A stretch of DNA of 64,000 bases from Chloroflexota bacterium (GCA_016219545.1 JACRMH010000025.1:62001-126000), one strand, 5' to 3'; shown: positions 1-9,189, counted from the first letter of the stretch. Notes: a model not told the origin generated them from the sequence alone. Translations and numbers: made by a program.

Positions 1-1640
1 ACTACATTTCCGTCACCATCTGTCACATTTCGAATAATAGTCGGCTGCATCAATTTTCCATTATTAGCTATGGTGGCCCCAGACATCAATATCTGGAGAG
101 GAGTTGCTACCACATAGCCTTGTCCAACGCTGGCAATATACGTATCGCCAGTGGACCAGTTCTCGCCAGTGTTGATGCGCTTCCACTGCGGCGAAGGGAT
201 CAGGCCTTTTGCCTCCCCTTCCAGTTCGATCCCTGAACGTTGACCATATCCGAGAGCGCGCGCGTATTGTCCCAGACGTTCAATGCCAAGTCCTTGCGGA
301 ATTTCGTCTTTGTAGCCGCCGCCAAGTTTGTAGAAACAGACATTACTTGAAAAGGCTATACAATGCTGAAAATCTATCTCCCCAAAACCAAGCGGATTCC
401 AATCCACAAATGGGCGGGAATTACCCTCTGTGCATTCTTCACTCTGATTGTATTTAACGCAAAGCACCAATTCCCCGGGGGCTTGAACGATCGTGCTTAA
501 GTCAACAACTCCTTCGTTGAACGCGCCTGTAGCTGTAGAAAGCTTGAATACAGAGCCGGGTGGATATTCAGCAGAAATGGCGTTATTAAGCAACGGATGG
601 CGCGGATCCTGGCTCAACTGCTCAAAATAATAAGAAGGGATCAAACGCGCAAAACGATTGTTCTCATAAGTGGGAAAGGAAACCATCGCAAGGATCTCGC
701 CGGTCTTTGGGTTCATGGCGATCACTGCACCACTGGAAATCCGGTTTGTCTTAAACCATGCATTCCAATAATCAACCTCAAACTTTAAGGATGCTTCTGC
801 GGCAGCCTGCAACCGCGTATCAATCGTTAGTGTCACATTATTTCCAGGCACAGCCGGAATGGGCGGCTCCAGATTGCGAAGCTCCTGCCCAGCGACGTCA
901 ATTTGAACCACCCGCAGTCCATTTCTTCCTGCAAGGATTTCCTGCATGGATTTCTCAATACCTGCATAGCCAACCTTGTCACGGTTAGGAATAAATCCCT
1001 TGTCGATGTAGGCTTTCTCCTGTGAAGCGGGGATCGGTCCCAAAAAACCGATGATGTTGGAAGTGAGCGAGCCGGTCGGAAAATCACGAATGGGTTCGAC
1101 TTCAACCGAGACACCGGGCCAATCTACCGACTTTTCTTTTATCACACGGGCAGTGTCTTCAGAGATATTGCATTTGATCTTTACGGGGCTATACGGAGCC
1201 AGTGTATCCTGCAAGGCCACAAGCTGACTAATACCGGGACCGGGCACACAGGCTGCAAACAGCTTGACCTGCGCCAAAGATTCGTCAGTCACAGGGCCGC
1301 CGACAGGAACATCAATCAAGATGGAAAGTTCGCGGTATATTCGCTGAATGTCCGAAACATCGTCGGGCAGACCAGCAGGCGTAATGACTACATTGTAGGC
1401 TGCAATGTTGCGCGCGAGGATAAATCCATTGCGATCGTAGATGATGCCGCGCGGAGCTGCTGGTTGGACTTCGTGGGTGTAATTTTCAACGGCGTCTTTT
1501 GTCAACTCCGCTTTTTGAATAATTTGCAGGTTAATAAGCCTGAAGAGCAGTCCTGTAAAGACCAGTCCCACAATAATGTAGATTACGGCAAGCCTCCAGG
1601 TTTCAAAACGTGCCGGCCGTTGGTATGAATCTGTACTCAT
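1..1640 (-). CDS. mrdA: Penicillin-binding protein 2, elongasome transpeptidase (partial, 3' end off window)
   Basis: Class B penicillin-binding protein that cross-links lateral-wall peptidoglycan outside the membrane together with MreBCD. The frame stays open from an ATG at 1640 to the left edge, giving about 546 residues; the C-terminus with the expected KTG box is outside the window. One membrane anchor lies at about residues 13-32. The active-site SVFK box (Ser363, in PPGSVFK) and the SSN box (residues 431-433, FSSNVCFYKLGGG) are visible, followed by GQGYVVATPLQ, typical of PBP2. The ATG overlaps the mreD stop codon (ATGA), so it is the last visible gene of the mreBCD operon. FtsI/PBP3 is the alternative, but the mre context argues for PBP2. 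Confidence 0.93.
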   Translation of the reverse strand, partial: MSTDSYQRPARFETWRLAVIYIIVGLVFTGLLFRLINLQIIQKAELTKDAVENYTHEVQPAAPRGIIYDRNGFILARNIAAYNVVITPAGLPDDVSDIQRIYRELSILIDVPVGGPVTDESLAQVKLFAACVPGPGISQLVALQDTLAPYSPVKIKCNISEDTARVIKEKSVDWPGVSVEVEPIRDFPTGSLTSNIIGFLGPIPASQEKAYIDKGFIPNRDKVGYAGIEKSMQEILAGRNGLRVVQIDVAGQELRNLEPPIPAVPGNNVTLTIDTRLQAAAEASLKFEVDYWNAWFKTNRISSGAVIAMNPKTGEILAMVSFPTYENNRFARLIPSYYFEQLSQDPRHPLLNNAISAEYPPGSVFKLSTATGAFNEGVVDLSTIVQAPGELVLCVKYNQSEECTEGNSRPFVDWNPLGFGEIDFQHCIAFSSNVCFYKLGGGYKDEIPQGLGIERLGQYARALGYGQRSGIELEGEAKGLIPSPQWKRINTGENWSTGDTYIASVGQGYVVATPLQILMSGATIANNGKLMQPTIIRNVTDGDGNV

Positions 1641-2137
1641 TCGTGCTCCTCTAACGGATACACCCACTGCGCCAGGTCGCGCATGAAGGAATAGATCGGA
1701 ATGGCAAATAACATATTGAGCAGCAAGCTTGGTAAAGTGACCGATCCGACCACATCGCCGAACTTAAGAGACGTGCCTAAAACGCGTAGAGTAATAAAAG
1801 AAAATAATTGCATGAATAATGTTCCAGTAAATGTGACGCTGAACATGGCAAGTAATGGCGCCTGCCAAATCCGTTTCTGCAAAGCCTGCGCAACAAAAAC
1901 AATGGCAAGGTAGCTTATCACAAGCACCGGCCACGGCAATGCAGAAACAAAGGACAGCATGGCGCAACAGATCACTGCCCAATGCCATGCAGATTTAACG
2001 CGTTCCTGCAATGCCCATGCAGCGAGCATGATCAACGGCAGGTCGGCATAACCGGAGAGTAATTTAATTTGGCTGACAACGGAAGATTGCAGGATGACTG
2101 CCAGCCCAAGCAATGGGAACGCGATCAAATTTCGCAT
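1637..2137 (-). CDS. mreD: Rod shape-determining protein MreD
   Basis: Small integral membrane protein (166 residues, about five hydrophobic segments) of the elongasome, thought to link MreC/MreB to the wall synthases. It is weakly conserved; the call rests on size, topology and its place between mreC and mrdA. It starts 9 bases after the mreC stop and overlaps mrdA by 4 bases, so translation is probably coupled. Confidence 0.85.
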   Translation of the reverse strand: MRNLIAFPLLGLAVILQSSVVSQIKLLSGYADLPLIMLAAWALQERVKSAWHWAVICCAMLSFVSALPWPVLVISYLAIVFVAQALQKRIWQAPLLAMFSVTFTGTLFMQLFSFITLRVLGTSLKFGDVVGSVTLPSLLLNMLFAIPIYSFMRDLAQWVYPLEEHE

Positions 2138-2146
2138 CTTCTGTGA

Positions 2147-2983
2147 CTATGGGCTGGTCTGCGGTACGAGTGGGGCAATTTCCACGGGATGGAAGTTGGT
2201 GATGACCAACACAATGGATAGGCGGGCAAAGTCCACTGCGGGCTGAACGGTGGCTTGCTGAAATAGTTCAAACTCAAGAGTGCGGAGCGTAACCACCTGC
2301 CCGATGGGGATATCCGCAGGATAACCGCCGCCCAAGCCTGAGGTCAGAATAAGATCGCCAGATTGAACCGTCACATCCTGCGAGATCATATCCAATGTTA
2401 CGTCACCTGTGACAGAGCCGAGCGCATTTGCGTTCGTGCCTGCATTTTGAAGAAAGCAATTAACTGATGAAGCGGGATCGGTGATGAGTTGTACGCGAGC
2501 GGCATCTGCAATGACAGCATCCACACGGCCGACCAACCCTTGATTGGTAACAACGGGCATCCCTCGCCGAATATCGCTGTTGGAGCCGCGGTTGATAATG
2601 ATGTAATGTAAAAATGGGCTTGGGTCACGACCGATGACTGAGGCGGCTTTATATGTGTTTTCAGGGTTCGAACTGGCGAAATCCACGAGAGCGGCGAGTA
2701 TTTCAGTTTTACTGGTGAGTTGTTGTAATTCGATCACTTGTGTCTGTAATTGAGAAACCTGTGCTTCAAGTTCGGCGTTACGATTACGCAGTGAGACGAT
2801 ATCTCGCGGGGCAGTAAAGAATTCTTGAAAGCCAAGAAAGCGGGAGGAAATCCAGGTTTGCACTTCGATCAAGACCAGGTCAAATTGCCTTGAAGCGGAA
2901 CCAAAATAACCACCCAAGGCCAACGCAAGAATCCCCCCCACAACAAGGATAACGATCGTAGTTTGTAAAGAACGGGAGTTCAT
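2147..2983 (-). CDS. mreC: Rod shape-determining protein MreC
   Basis: Periplasm- or outside-facing scaffold of the elongasome (278 residues). It has a short cytoplasmic start, one membrane helix at about residues 9-28, a leucine-rich coiled coil at about 62-95 (NRNAELEAQVSQLQTQ), and the MreC beta domain with AASVIGRDPSPFLHYIIINRG and GLVGRV-type motifs. It is preceded by a 31-base palindrome rather than a clear ribosome binding site, which may lower its translation relative to mreB. Second gene of mreB-mreC-mreD-mrdA. Confidence 0.95.
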   Translation of the reverse strand: MNSRSLQTTIVILVVGGILALALGGYFGSASRQFDLVLIEVQTWISSRFLGFQEFFTAPRDIVSLRNRNAELEAQVSQLQTQVIELQQLTSKTEILAALVDFASSNPENTYKAASVIGRDPSPFLHYIIINRGSNSDIRRGMPVVTNQGLVGRVDAVIADAARVQLITDPASSVNCFLQNAGTNANALGSVTGDVTLDMISQDVTVQSGDLILTSGLGGGYPADIPIGQVVTLRTLEFELFQQATVQPAVDFARLSIVLVITNFHPVEIAPLVPQTSP

Positions 2984-2992
2984 AATGGGTAA

Positions 2993-3023
2993 GACCTGCC
3001 AGGTTTTGAAAACCTGTCAGGTC
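2993..3023. repeat. Palindrome between mreB and mreC
   Basis: A near-perfect 31-base inverted repeat with arms reading GACCTG-CAGGTTTT around a central TTTTGAAAA. Similar centred palindromes occur at 28080, 30618 and 33123. It could form a hairpin in the mreB-mreC mRNA, acting as an attenuator, processing site or simple dispersed repeat. It lacks a long U-run on the minus strand, so full termination is unlikely. Confidence 0.7.
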
Positions 3024-3028
3024 TGATA

Positions 3029-4102
3029 TTATCCAACCAGATGACGCGTGCTGCCGCGTTCCAATCCGACCAAAATTCGGGAAAGATTATCGAGGTCTTC
3101 AAAGACCATCGCAGCGCCGCGCACAACGCAAGTTAACGGATCTTCAGCAACCCAGACGCGCAGTTTCAACTCGTCGGTGAGGCGTTCGGCAAGCCCTTGC
3201 AGCAAAGCACCGCCGCCAGCCAGACAAATACCAAGGTCCATTAGATCCGAGACGATCTCGGGGGGAATCTCATCGAGCGCATCGCGGACCGTATCAATGA
3301 TGACTTGCACAGAACCAGAGAGCGCTTCACGAATTTCGATGGAGGAGACTTCAACTGTTTCGGGCAAACCTGTGACAAGGTTTCGTCCCCGCACTTCCAT
3401 GGTTTTTTCAGGCTGGAGAGGATAAGCGGAACCGATCTGCCATTTGACCTGTTCGGCGTTCCCTTCGCCGATCAGCAGGTTATATTTATTGCGAAGGTAC
3501 TGCACAATATCCTGATCCATCTCATCTCCTGCCACACGCAGGGAGCGGGATGCAACCACGCCGCTCATGGATAAGACTGCCACCTCGGTCGTGCCGCCGC
3601 CGATGTCCACCACCATCGAGCCGCGAATCTCGCCGATGGGCAGACCAGCCCCGAGTGCGGCCGCGATCGGTTCTTCGACCAACATAGCCTGACGCGCGCC
3701 GGAGGCCATCACAGCGTCATAAACGGCACGCTTCTCAACTTCAGTCACACCAGTGGGCAGACCAACGATCACACGCGGGCGCGGCAATGGGACAACACTC
3801 TGTTCATGGACTTTGCCGATGAAGTAATAAAGCATTTCACGGGTCACATCGAATTCAGCAATGACGCCATCGCGAATGGGACGCACCACGATCACATTGC
3901 CCGGGGTACGCCCGACCATCTCTTTGGCTTCCAAACCAATTGCGACAGGTTGTCTGAGTTTCTTATCTACTGCCACCCAGGAGGGTTCATTGATAACAAT
4001 ACCCTTACCGCGAACATGAACTAGTGTGTTCGCAGTGCCAAGGTCAATGGCGATGTCGAGAGAAAAAAGGCCTAACAGCCAGTTAATAGGGTTGAAGGCC
4101 AA
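3029..4102 (-). CDS. mreB: Rod shape-determining protein MreB (actin homologue)
   Basis: Bacterial actin that assembles membrane-bound filaments and directs elongasome wall synthesis (357 residues, slightly longer than usual). Seen: phosphate-1 loop DIAIDLGTANTLV, phosphate-2 VDIGGGTTEVAVLS, and the adenosine motif LAGGGALLQGLAERL. The start is TTG at 4102 with an AGGAG ribosome binding site about 6 bases upstream. A TATAAT box on the minus strand at 4157-4152 gives a likely leader of about 43 nt. First gene of the mre operon. Confidence 0.97.
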   Translation of the reverse strand: MAFNPINWLLGLFSLDIAIDLGTANTLVHVRGKGIVINEPSWVAVDKKLRQPVAIGLEAKEMVGRTPGNVIVVRPIRDGVIAEFDVTREMLYYFIGKVHEQSVVPLPRPRVIVGLPTGVTEVEKRAVYDAVMASGARQAMLVEEPIAAALGAGLPIGEIRGSMVVDIGGGTTEVAVLSMSGVVASRSLRVAGDEMDQDIVQYLRNKYNLLIGEGNAEQVKWQIGSAYPLQPEKTMEVRGRNLVTGLPETVEVSSIEIREALSGSVQVIIDTVRDALDEIPPEIVSDLMDLGICLAGGGALLQGLAERLTDELKLRVWVAEDPLTCVVRGAAMVFEDLDNLSRILVGLERGSTRHLVG

Positions 4103-4457
4103 AATAGGCTCCTATGGAAAATTTCATCATTATGTTTTACTCGCGGGCAAAATTATACCATGAGGCTTAAAATTCAAAATTCGTGATTGGCATCCCTGTA
4201 TAACCGGGATTATCTAAAAAATGAGCTTGGAAAGCATATCACCACGGAGATCACAGAGCGCACAGAGATTTTTTAAGAGGCTTTTTCCGGTGACCCCTGT
4301 ATATTCAGTGGTTAAATCTTTTAACAGAAGTACGAGATCAGCCATTCCTCGAAACATAGGTTGCACACATCCCTCGTTTTTCAGGTAGAATTCTTTACGG
4401 AAATCAAAACTAGTTTAAAAGCGCCTTGTAAAAAAAGCTTTTAAAAAGGAACAATTC
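4103..4457. other. 355-base intergenic region between mreB and the LysM gene
   Basis: Divergent promoter region. Minus strand: TATAAT at 4157-4152 for mreB. Plus strand: possible TTGCAC (4361-4366), 19-base spacer, TAGAAT (4386-4391) for the LysM gene, weak because of the long spacer. Around 4236-4275 is a segment reading CCACGGAGATCACAGAGCG, which resembles a widespread CCACnGAGnnCACAGAG-type intergenic repeat. No gene or structured RNA was recognised in the rest. Confidence 0.55.
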
Positions 4458-5249
4458 ATGAACAATAGACCTCCCATTTCATCTTCCTCAGTACCAAACC
4501 TCCTGAACTCGAATCGCAGACGCGGTCCAAATGTTATTGTCATTGCGGCCGGGCTGCTTGTTTTGGTTGGGGTTATCCTGCTGATCGTGTGGCTGACCGG
4601 CCCAGGCACGCCGCTTACCTCATATTTCGCCAGCGAGACCCCCACCCCGACATTGACCTTCACGCCGACAAATACCTCCACCCCCACCGAGACGCCGACC
4701 GTCACCTCCACGGCAACGGTTACATTTACAGCAACATTTTCAACGGCTTTTAATTACACCGTCCAACAAGGCGATTATCTTCAACTGATCGTTCAAAAAT
4801 ATAATTTAGGGCCTGATGGAGTCCAGTGGATCTTATACCTTAACCCTTATGGTGGAATCGATTCACGCGGCTACCCAATTGGCATAGACCCAACCACACA
4901 AAATATCCTTCCCGGTCAGATCATCACGCTCCCCGCTCCTGGCGCTCCCCTGCCAACAGCCACGCCAGTACCCGCGAATCTACCGCGCGGCACGAAGATA
5001 AATTATATCGTTCAATCCGGCGACTCTCTTGGTTACATTGCATCCTTGTTTAATAGCACTATTGAAGCCATAGTCAAAGAGAACAACATCACTGACCAAA
5101 ATGCGATCAAAGTTGGCGATTTGCTGGTCATCCCCGTCAACCTTGTCACACCTACGCCTACACGCCCCCCAACAAGCACCCCGATCACGCCGGGTCCCGG
5201 CACATTCATACCCGGGGCAACGCTTACACCAGTAAATACAACCCCATAA
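4458..5249 (+). CDS. Membrane-anchored protein with two LysM domains
   Basis: 263 residues. A short cytoplasmic start is followed by one membrane helix (about 24-45), a Thr/Pro-rich linker (about 55-90), LysM domain 1 (about 96-150, starting YTVQQGDYLQLIVQKY), a second Pro-rich spacer, LysM domain 2 (about 177-225, YIVQSGDSLGYIASLF ending GDLLVIPV) and a Thr/Pro-rich tail. LysM binds N-acetylglucosamine polymers, so an extracytoplasmic, peptidoglycan-binding structural role is inferred; no enzymatic domain is visible. AAGGA lies 8 bases before the ATG. The position next to the mre operon fits a cell-envelope role. Confidence 0.85.
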   Translation: MNNRPPISSSSVPNLLNSNRRRGPNVIVIAAGLLVLVGVILLIVWLTGPGTPLTSYFASETPTPTLTFTPTNTSTPTETPTVTSTATVTFTATFSTAFNYTVQQGDYLQLIVQKYNLGPDGVQWILYLNPYGGIDSRGYPIGIDPTTQNILPGQIITLPAPGAPLPTATPVPANLPRGTKINYIVQSGDSLGYIASLFNSTIEAIVKENNITDQNAIKVGDLLVIPVNLVTPTPTRPPTSTPITPGPGTFIPGATLTPVNTTP

Positions 5250-5315
5250 ACTTCGTATTAAATCTGTCCCGCAAAGAAAATGCGGGGCAGATTTTCAAAT
5301 TGCACCGTAATTTAC

Positions 5316-5344
5316 TAGACAAATCCACCCCTCTCATGTAAAAT
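5316..5344 (+). promoter_or_regulatory. rpsT promoter
   Basis: TAGACA at 5316-5321, a 17-base spacer and TAAAAT at 5339-5344. Transcription would start near 5351, giving rpsT a leader of about 40 nt. Confidence 0.65.
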
Positions 5345-5390
5345 ACAGCGCTGTTATAAATGAAAAGTATGTTATTTTTGGAGGAAGACC

Positions 5391-5711
5391 TTGGCTAACA
5401 TTAAGTCACAAATCAAACGCAATCGTCAGAATGAAAAGCGCCGCGTTCGCAATCGCACATACCGTGGTGCAGCCCGCACTGCCATTACCGCCGCACGCGA
5501 AGCTTTCACAGAGAAAGACCCCAACACAAAAGAAGCTGTATTGAAAGCGATCAGCACCCTGGATAGCGCCGCACAAAAAGGTGTGATCCACCCCAACAAC
5601 GCATCCCGCCGCAAAGGACGTTTGATGAAGCGCCTCGCCGCTTTTATTGCCGCGCCCGTTGTTGCTGAAGAAGCCGCTCCCAAGAAAAAGAAAACTGCCA
5701 GCAAGAAGTAA
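5391..5711 (+). CDS. rpsT: 30S ribosomal protein S20
   Basis: Binds the 5' domain of 16S rRNA during 30S assembly. 106 residues: an S20 core (MANIKSQIKRNRQNEKRRVR, then HPNNASRRKGRLMKRLAAF) and an Ala/Lys-rich extension at the end. The start is TTG at 5391 with GGAGGA 8 bases upstream. It is monocistronic: its own promoter precedes it and a strong terminator (5738-5772) follows. Confidence 0.97.
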   Translation: MANIKSQIKRNRQNEKRRVRNRTYRGAARTAITAAREAFTEKDPNTKEAVLKAISTLDSAAQKGVIHPNNASRRKGRLMKRLAAFIAAPVVAEEAAPKKKKTASKK

Positions 5712-5737
5712 GACCCATCGTTGGTATGCAAGTCATT

Positions 5738-5772
5738 AAACGGGAGTGCCATTAATCGGCGCTCCCGTTTTT
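5738..5772 (+). terminator. rpsT intrinsic terminator
   Basis: Thirteen-base-pair stem (5738-5750 with 5758-5770, one G-U pair), 7-base loop, then T5. An in-frame ATG at 5746 lies inside the stem, which rules it out as the argS start. Confidence 0.85.
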
Positions 5773-5811
5773 GCTACCCTTTCACCCCATCCCTCGACTA
5801 TAATCGAAACC

Positions 5812-7617
5812 ATGTTTACACAAGAACAGCAAATCATCGAAACAAAAATAAAAGAATTCTGCGCGGCGAATGACATCCCGCTGGCTGAACTTAAATGGCA
5901 GCCCATCCCCTTTTCAGGCGAATGGGGTTTCGCTACTTCTTTTTTTCAAACTGCTGCAAATGAAGCGCGTGCAGGCAAGGGCGGAAAACCTGTCCCGCAG
6001 AGAGCACAGGAGATGGCTGAGCAGGTCAAAGGTCAGATTGGAAGCGTGGATGGGATCAGCCGCATTGACGCGGTCAAGGGCTATCTGAATCTATATTTTT
6101 CGACTTCCGCTTATGCCAGTCGGGTTGTGGATGAAGTGCTCGCATCAGGTCTGGACTTTGGACGGGGTGCGAAAAAAAATGAGAGGGTCATGGTTGAGTA
6201 TGCCCAGCCGAACACACATCACTCATTCCATATTGGACATGCGCGTAATACGATCCTGGGCGAAGTACTTGCGCGGCTGGTTGAATTCGCGGGCTTTGAA
6301 ACGATCCGCGCCTCATACCCCGGTGACCTGGGACTCGGCGTCATCACCGTCATGTGGATCTACGAGAAGCTGTACAAGGGGCAGGAACCTGAAGGTGTGC
6401 ATGAGCGTGGACAATGGCTGGCGAAACTTTATGTGGAAGCCACAGCTATGCTTGAAAAGCAGGAAAACGAAACTCCCGAACAAACCGCCCAGCGCGAAGC
6501 TTATGACGCCGAAAGGCGCGAGATGTATCGAAAGTGGGACACAGGTGACAAGTATGTGCGTGAGTTATGGAAGGCCACCCGCGAGTGGAGTTTGGAAGAA
6601 CTGCGTGATGTACTAAAAATGCTCGATGTGAAAATGGATGTGTGGTTCTACGAAAGCGACGTAGACGAACCTTCCAAAGTGATCGTTGACGAATTGATAG
6701 CAAGAGATATTGCCACCGACGAACGTCCGCAAGGCGGCGCGGTGATCGTGAAGATAGACGAAAAATTAGGACTCACCAAGGAAAAATACCGCACCAATGT
6801 TATTCTGCGGCGCGATGGCACAACCTTGTATCTTACAAAAGACCTGGCACTTGCAAAGGTTAAATTTGAAAAATACCATGTTGACCGCTCCATTTATGTT
6901 GTGGATGTGCGCCAGTCACTGCATTTGCAACAGGCCTTTGCCATCCTCAAGTTATGGGGTTTCCCACAAGCTGAGAAATGCTATCACCTCGGTTACGGAT
7001 TTGTGAGCCTGCCGGAGGGAGCCATGTCCGCGCGGCGTGGACGGGTGGTGCTGTTCAAAGATGTGGCCGATGAAGCGGTGAAGCGCGTTCTTTTAGTGGA
7101 AACTGAAAAGAGCGCAGACATCCCACCCGAGGAGCGAGGGAAGATCGCATATCAGATCGGCATGGGCGCATTGGTTTATTCCATGCTTTCGGTGGATAAT
7201 AACAAGGATATTGTCTTCGATATCAACGAAGCTTTATCTTTTGATGGGCGAACGGGACCTTATATTCAGAATGCGTATGTGCGGGCGAATTCGATTTTGA
7301 AGAAGGCAGGAACGTTGAACGTTCAACGTTCAACGTTCAACTATGAACTTACCAAGCATGAAATTGAATTAATTGAGCTGATTTCCCGCTTCCCGCAGAC
7401 GGTGGAGCAGGCGGCAAATGAGTATCGTCCACTGGTGATGGCGGCGTATGCGTATGATCTTGCAAACACCTTCCACTCCTTCTATCATGCGGTTAATGTT
7501 TTACAGACGGAAGATGAAAAAATACGAAACGCGCGTTTGCTCTTGGTAATGGCGGCAAAGCAGACCATTGAGAATGCTCTTCGGTTGTTGGACATTCAAG
7601 CGCCAGAGGTCATGTGA
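5812..7617 (+). CDS. argS: Arginyl-tRNA synthetase
   Basis: Class I synthetase charging tRNA-Arg (601 residues). Seen: the HIGH-type motif THHSFHIGHARN near residue 140, the MSARRG loop (KMSKS equivalent) near 405, and the C-terminal DALR helical domain ending in AFHSFYHAVNVL-like sequence (NTFHSFYHAVNVL). The start is set at ATG 5812, not 5746, because 5746 is inside the rpsT terminator. TATAAT at 5799-5804 ends 7 bases before the ATG, so the mRNA is probably leaderless; no ribosome binding site is present. Residues about 500-510 (LNVQRSTFN) are encoded by a tandem, partly palindromic repeat at 7311-7341, an in-frame insertion in a loop. Confidence 0.95.
   Translation: MFTQEQQIIETKIKEFCAANDIPLAELKWQPIPFSGEWGFATSFFQTAANEARAGKGGKPVPQRAQEMAEQVKGQIGSVDGISRIDAVKGYLNLYFSTSAYASRVVDEVLASGLDFGRGAKKNERVMVEYAQPNTHHSFHIGHARNTILGEVLARLVEFAGFETIRASYPGDLGLGVITVMWIYEKLYKGQEPEGVHERGQWLAKLYVEATAMLEKQENETPEQTAQREAYDAERREMYRKWDTGDKYVRELWKATREWSLEELRDVLKMLDVKMDVWFYESDVDEPSKVIVDELIARDIATDERPQGGAVIVKIDEKLGLTKEKYRTNVILRRDGTTLYLTKDLALAKVKFEKYHVDRSIYVVDVRQSLHLQQAFAILKLWGFPQAEKCYHLGYGFVSLPEGAMSARRGRVVLFKDVADEAVKRVLLVETEKSADIPPEERGKIAYQIGMGALVYSMLSVDNNKDIVFDINEALSFDGRTGPYIQNAYVRANSILKKAGTLNVQRSTFNYELTKHEIELIELISRFPQTVEQAANEYRPLVMAAYAYDLANTFHSFYHAVNVLQTEDEKIRNARLLLVMAAKQTIENALRLLDIQAPEVM
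7311..7341. repeat. In-frame GTTGAACGTTCAAC repeat inside argS
   Basis: About three and a half tandem, mutually palindromic copies of a GAACGTTCAAC unit inside argS. It encodes LNVQRSTFN just before the anticodon-binding domain. A related GTTGAAGGTTGCAGGTTGAA sequence occurs just after argS (7617-7640). Confidence 0.75.
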
Positions 7618-7689
7618 GTTGAAGGTTGCAGGTTGAAGGTTTTCCTTTCCTCCGCAACCTTTTACTTTATATTTTCAACTTTGTGTATT

Positions 7690-7779
7690 ATGCTGTGCTG
7701 GGTAAAAACGAAGAGACTCAAAACCAAAGCGGAGTCTCTCGGACACTGTCCTCAGCGCGGCTTAGAAATAGGAGAATAA
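7690..7779 (+). promoter_or_regulatory. Leader of the cpgS-like gene with two hairpins
   Basis: After a possible -10 (TATTAT near 7685-7690) come an 8-bp hairpin (7712-7719 with 7732-7739, AGAGACTC/GAGTCTCT) and a small GGAC-act-GTCC hairpin (7741-7751), then an AGGAG ribosome binding site. The hairpin loops are not from a riboswitch class I recognise. It may be a protein-binding or stability element. Confidence 0.35.
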
Positions 7780-7781
7780 TC

Positions 7782-9104
7782 ATGCCTATCAAAACAATCA
7801 TCATGGGTGCGGCCGGACGTGACTTCCATAACTTCAACACGTTCTTCCGCGGAAACAAGGATTATGAGGTCGTGGCTTTCACGGCGACCCAGATCCCTGA
7901 TATCGAAGGCCGCGTGTATCCCAAAGAACTCGCAGGCGACCTGTACCCCAAGGGAATTCCGATCCGCGCTGAAGAGGAATTACTTGACCTTATCAAGAAG
8001 TATGGCGCGGAACAGGTTGTATTTTCATACAGCGATGTGCCGCACGAATATGTGATGCACAAGGCCAGCATGGTCAATGCCGCCGGCGCAGACTTCCGCA
8101 TCATGGGTACGAAGAACACCCAGATCAAGTCCACCAAGCCTGTCGTTTCGATCAGTGCCGTTCGGACGGGATCAGGCAAAAGTCAGACCACGAGGCGCGT
8201 GTCTTTGATCCTGCAAGAGATGGGATATAAAGTCGCGGCCATTCGCCATCCCATGCCTTATGGAAATCTTATCGCGCAGGAAGTCCAACGCTACGCAAGT
8301 TATGACGACCTCGATGAATATGATTGCACCATCGAAGAGCGCGAGGAGTACGAACCGCACATTGATAACGGCGTGATCATTTATGCCGGCGTGGATTATG
8401 AAAAGATCATCCGCAAGGCCGAAGCTGAAGCGGATATTATTTTGTGGGACGGCGGCAATAATGACTTCCCGTTCTATGTGCCTGACCTGCAAATCGTGGT
8501 AGCCGACCCGCACCGCCCCGGACACGAATCAACTTATTACCCCGGCGAGACGAACGTGCGCATGGCTGATGTGTTCGTCATCAACAAAGTGGACACAGCC
8601 GATGCCGAAAATGTGATCAAACTGCGCGCATCACTTCGCAAGCTGAATCCGAATGCTGTGCAGATCGAAGCAGCCTCGCCCCTCTTTGTAGATGACCCTG
8701 AGGCGATCCAGGGCAAACGCGTTTTGGTGATCGAAGACGGCCCGACTCTGACTCACGGTGAGATGGCCTATGGTGCTGGTTACATCGCCGCCCGACGGTT
8801 CGGTGCGAAGGAGATCGTTGACCCGCGTCCGTTTGCAGTCCGCTCGATTGCAGCGACATACGTCAAGTACCCGAAGACCGGCCCCATTTTGCCGGCCATG
8901 GGTTACGGCGATGCGCAGACAAAAGATTTGGAAGAGACGATCAACAAATCTGATGTGGACCTGGTCATCATCGGCACGCCCATTGACTTGAGCCGCGTCA
9001 TGAAGATCACGAAACCAAGTCAGCGCGTGAGATATGAATTGCAGGAAATTGGTCAGCCCACCTTGACCGATGTTTTGATGAAGAAGTTCGGAAAGAAAAA
9101 GTAA
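7782..9104 (+). CDS. CpgS-type GTPase (cyclic 2,3-diphosphoglycerate synthetase-like)
   Basis: 440 residues in the COG2403 predicted-GTPase family related to archaeal cyclic 2,3-diphosphoglycerate synthetase. Seen: an N-terminal Rossmann-like half (IIMGAAGRDFHNFNTFFRG), a P-loop RTGSGKSQTTRR near residue 130, an acidic ILWDGGNNDFPF motif near 225, and NKVD near 270. The start ATG 7782 has AGGAG 8 bases upstream; earlier in-frame ATGs would lie in the structured leader. The exact substrate in bacteria is not settled, so I give no symbol. A strong terminator follows at 9132-9163. Confidence 0.8.
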   Translation: MPIKTIIMGAAGRDFHNFNTFFRGNKDYEVVAFTATQIPDIEGRVYPKELAGDLYPKGIPIRAEEELLDLIKKYGAEQVVFSYSDVPHEYVMHKASMVNAAGADFRIMGTKNTQIKSTKPVVSISAVRTGSGKSQTTRRVSLILQEMGYKVAAIRHPMPYGNLIAQEVQRYASYDDLDEYDCTIEEREEYEPHIDNGVIIYAGVDYEKIIRKAEAEADIILWDGGNNDFPFYVPDLQIVVADPHRPGHESTYYPGETNVRMADVFVINKVDTADAENVIKLRASLRKLNPNAVQIEAASPLFVDDPEAIQGKRVLVIEDGPTLTHGEMAYGAGYIAARRFGAKEIVDPRPFAVRSIAATYVKYPKTGPILPAMGYGDAQTKDLEETINKSDVDLVIIGTPIDLSRVMKITKPSQRVRYELQEIGQPTLTDVLMKKFGKKK

Positions 9105-9131
9105 ATCAGGGATTGGGGATTAGGAATTAGG

Positions 9132-9163
9132 GAGTCGGGTGAATTTCTTCACCCGACTCTTTT
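9132..9163 (+). terminator. Terminator after the cpgS-like gene
   Basis: Eleven-bp stem (9132-9142 with 9149-9159) followed by T4. It lies between two convergent genes. Confidence 0.8.
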
Positions 9164-9189
9164 CATTTCAGGACATATTATGGCCAAGG

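Noticed and set aside
5746..5811. Longer argS start at ATG 5746
   Set aside because: This ATG is inside the rpsT terminator stem and the added residues do not look like ArgRS.
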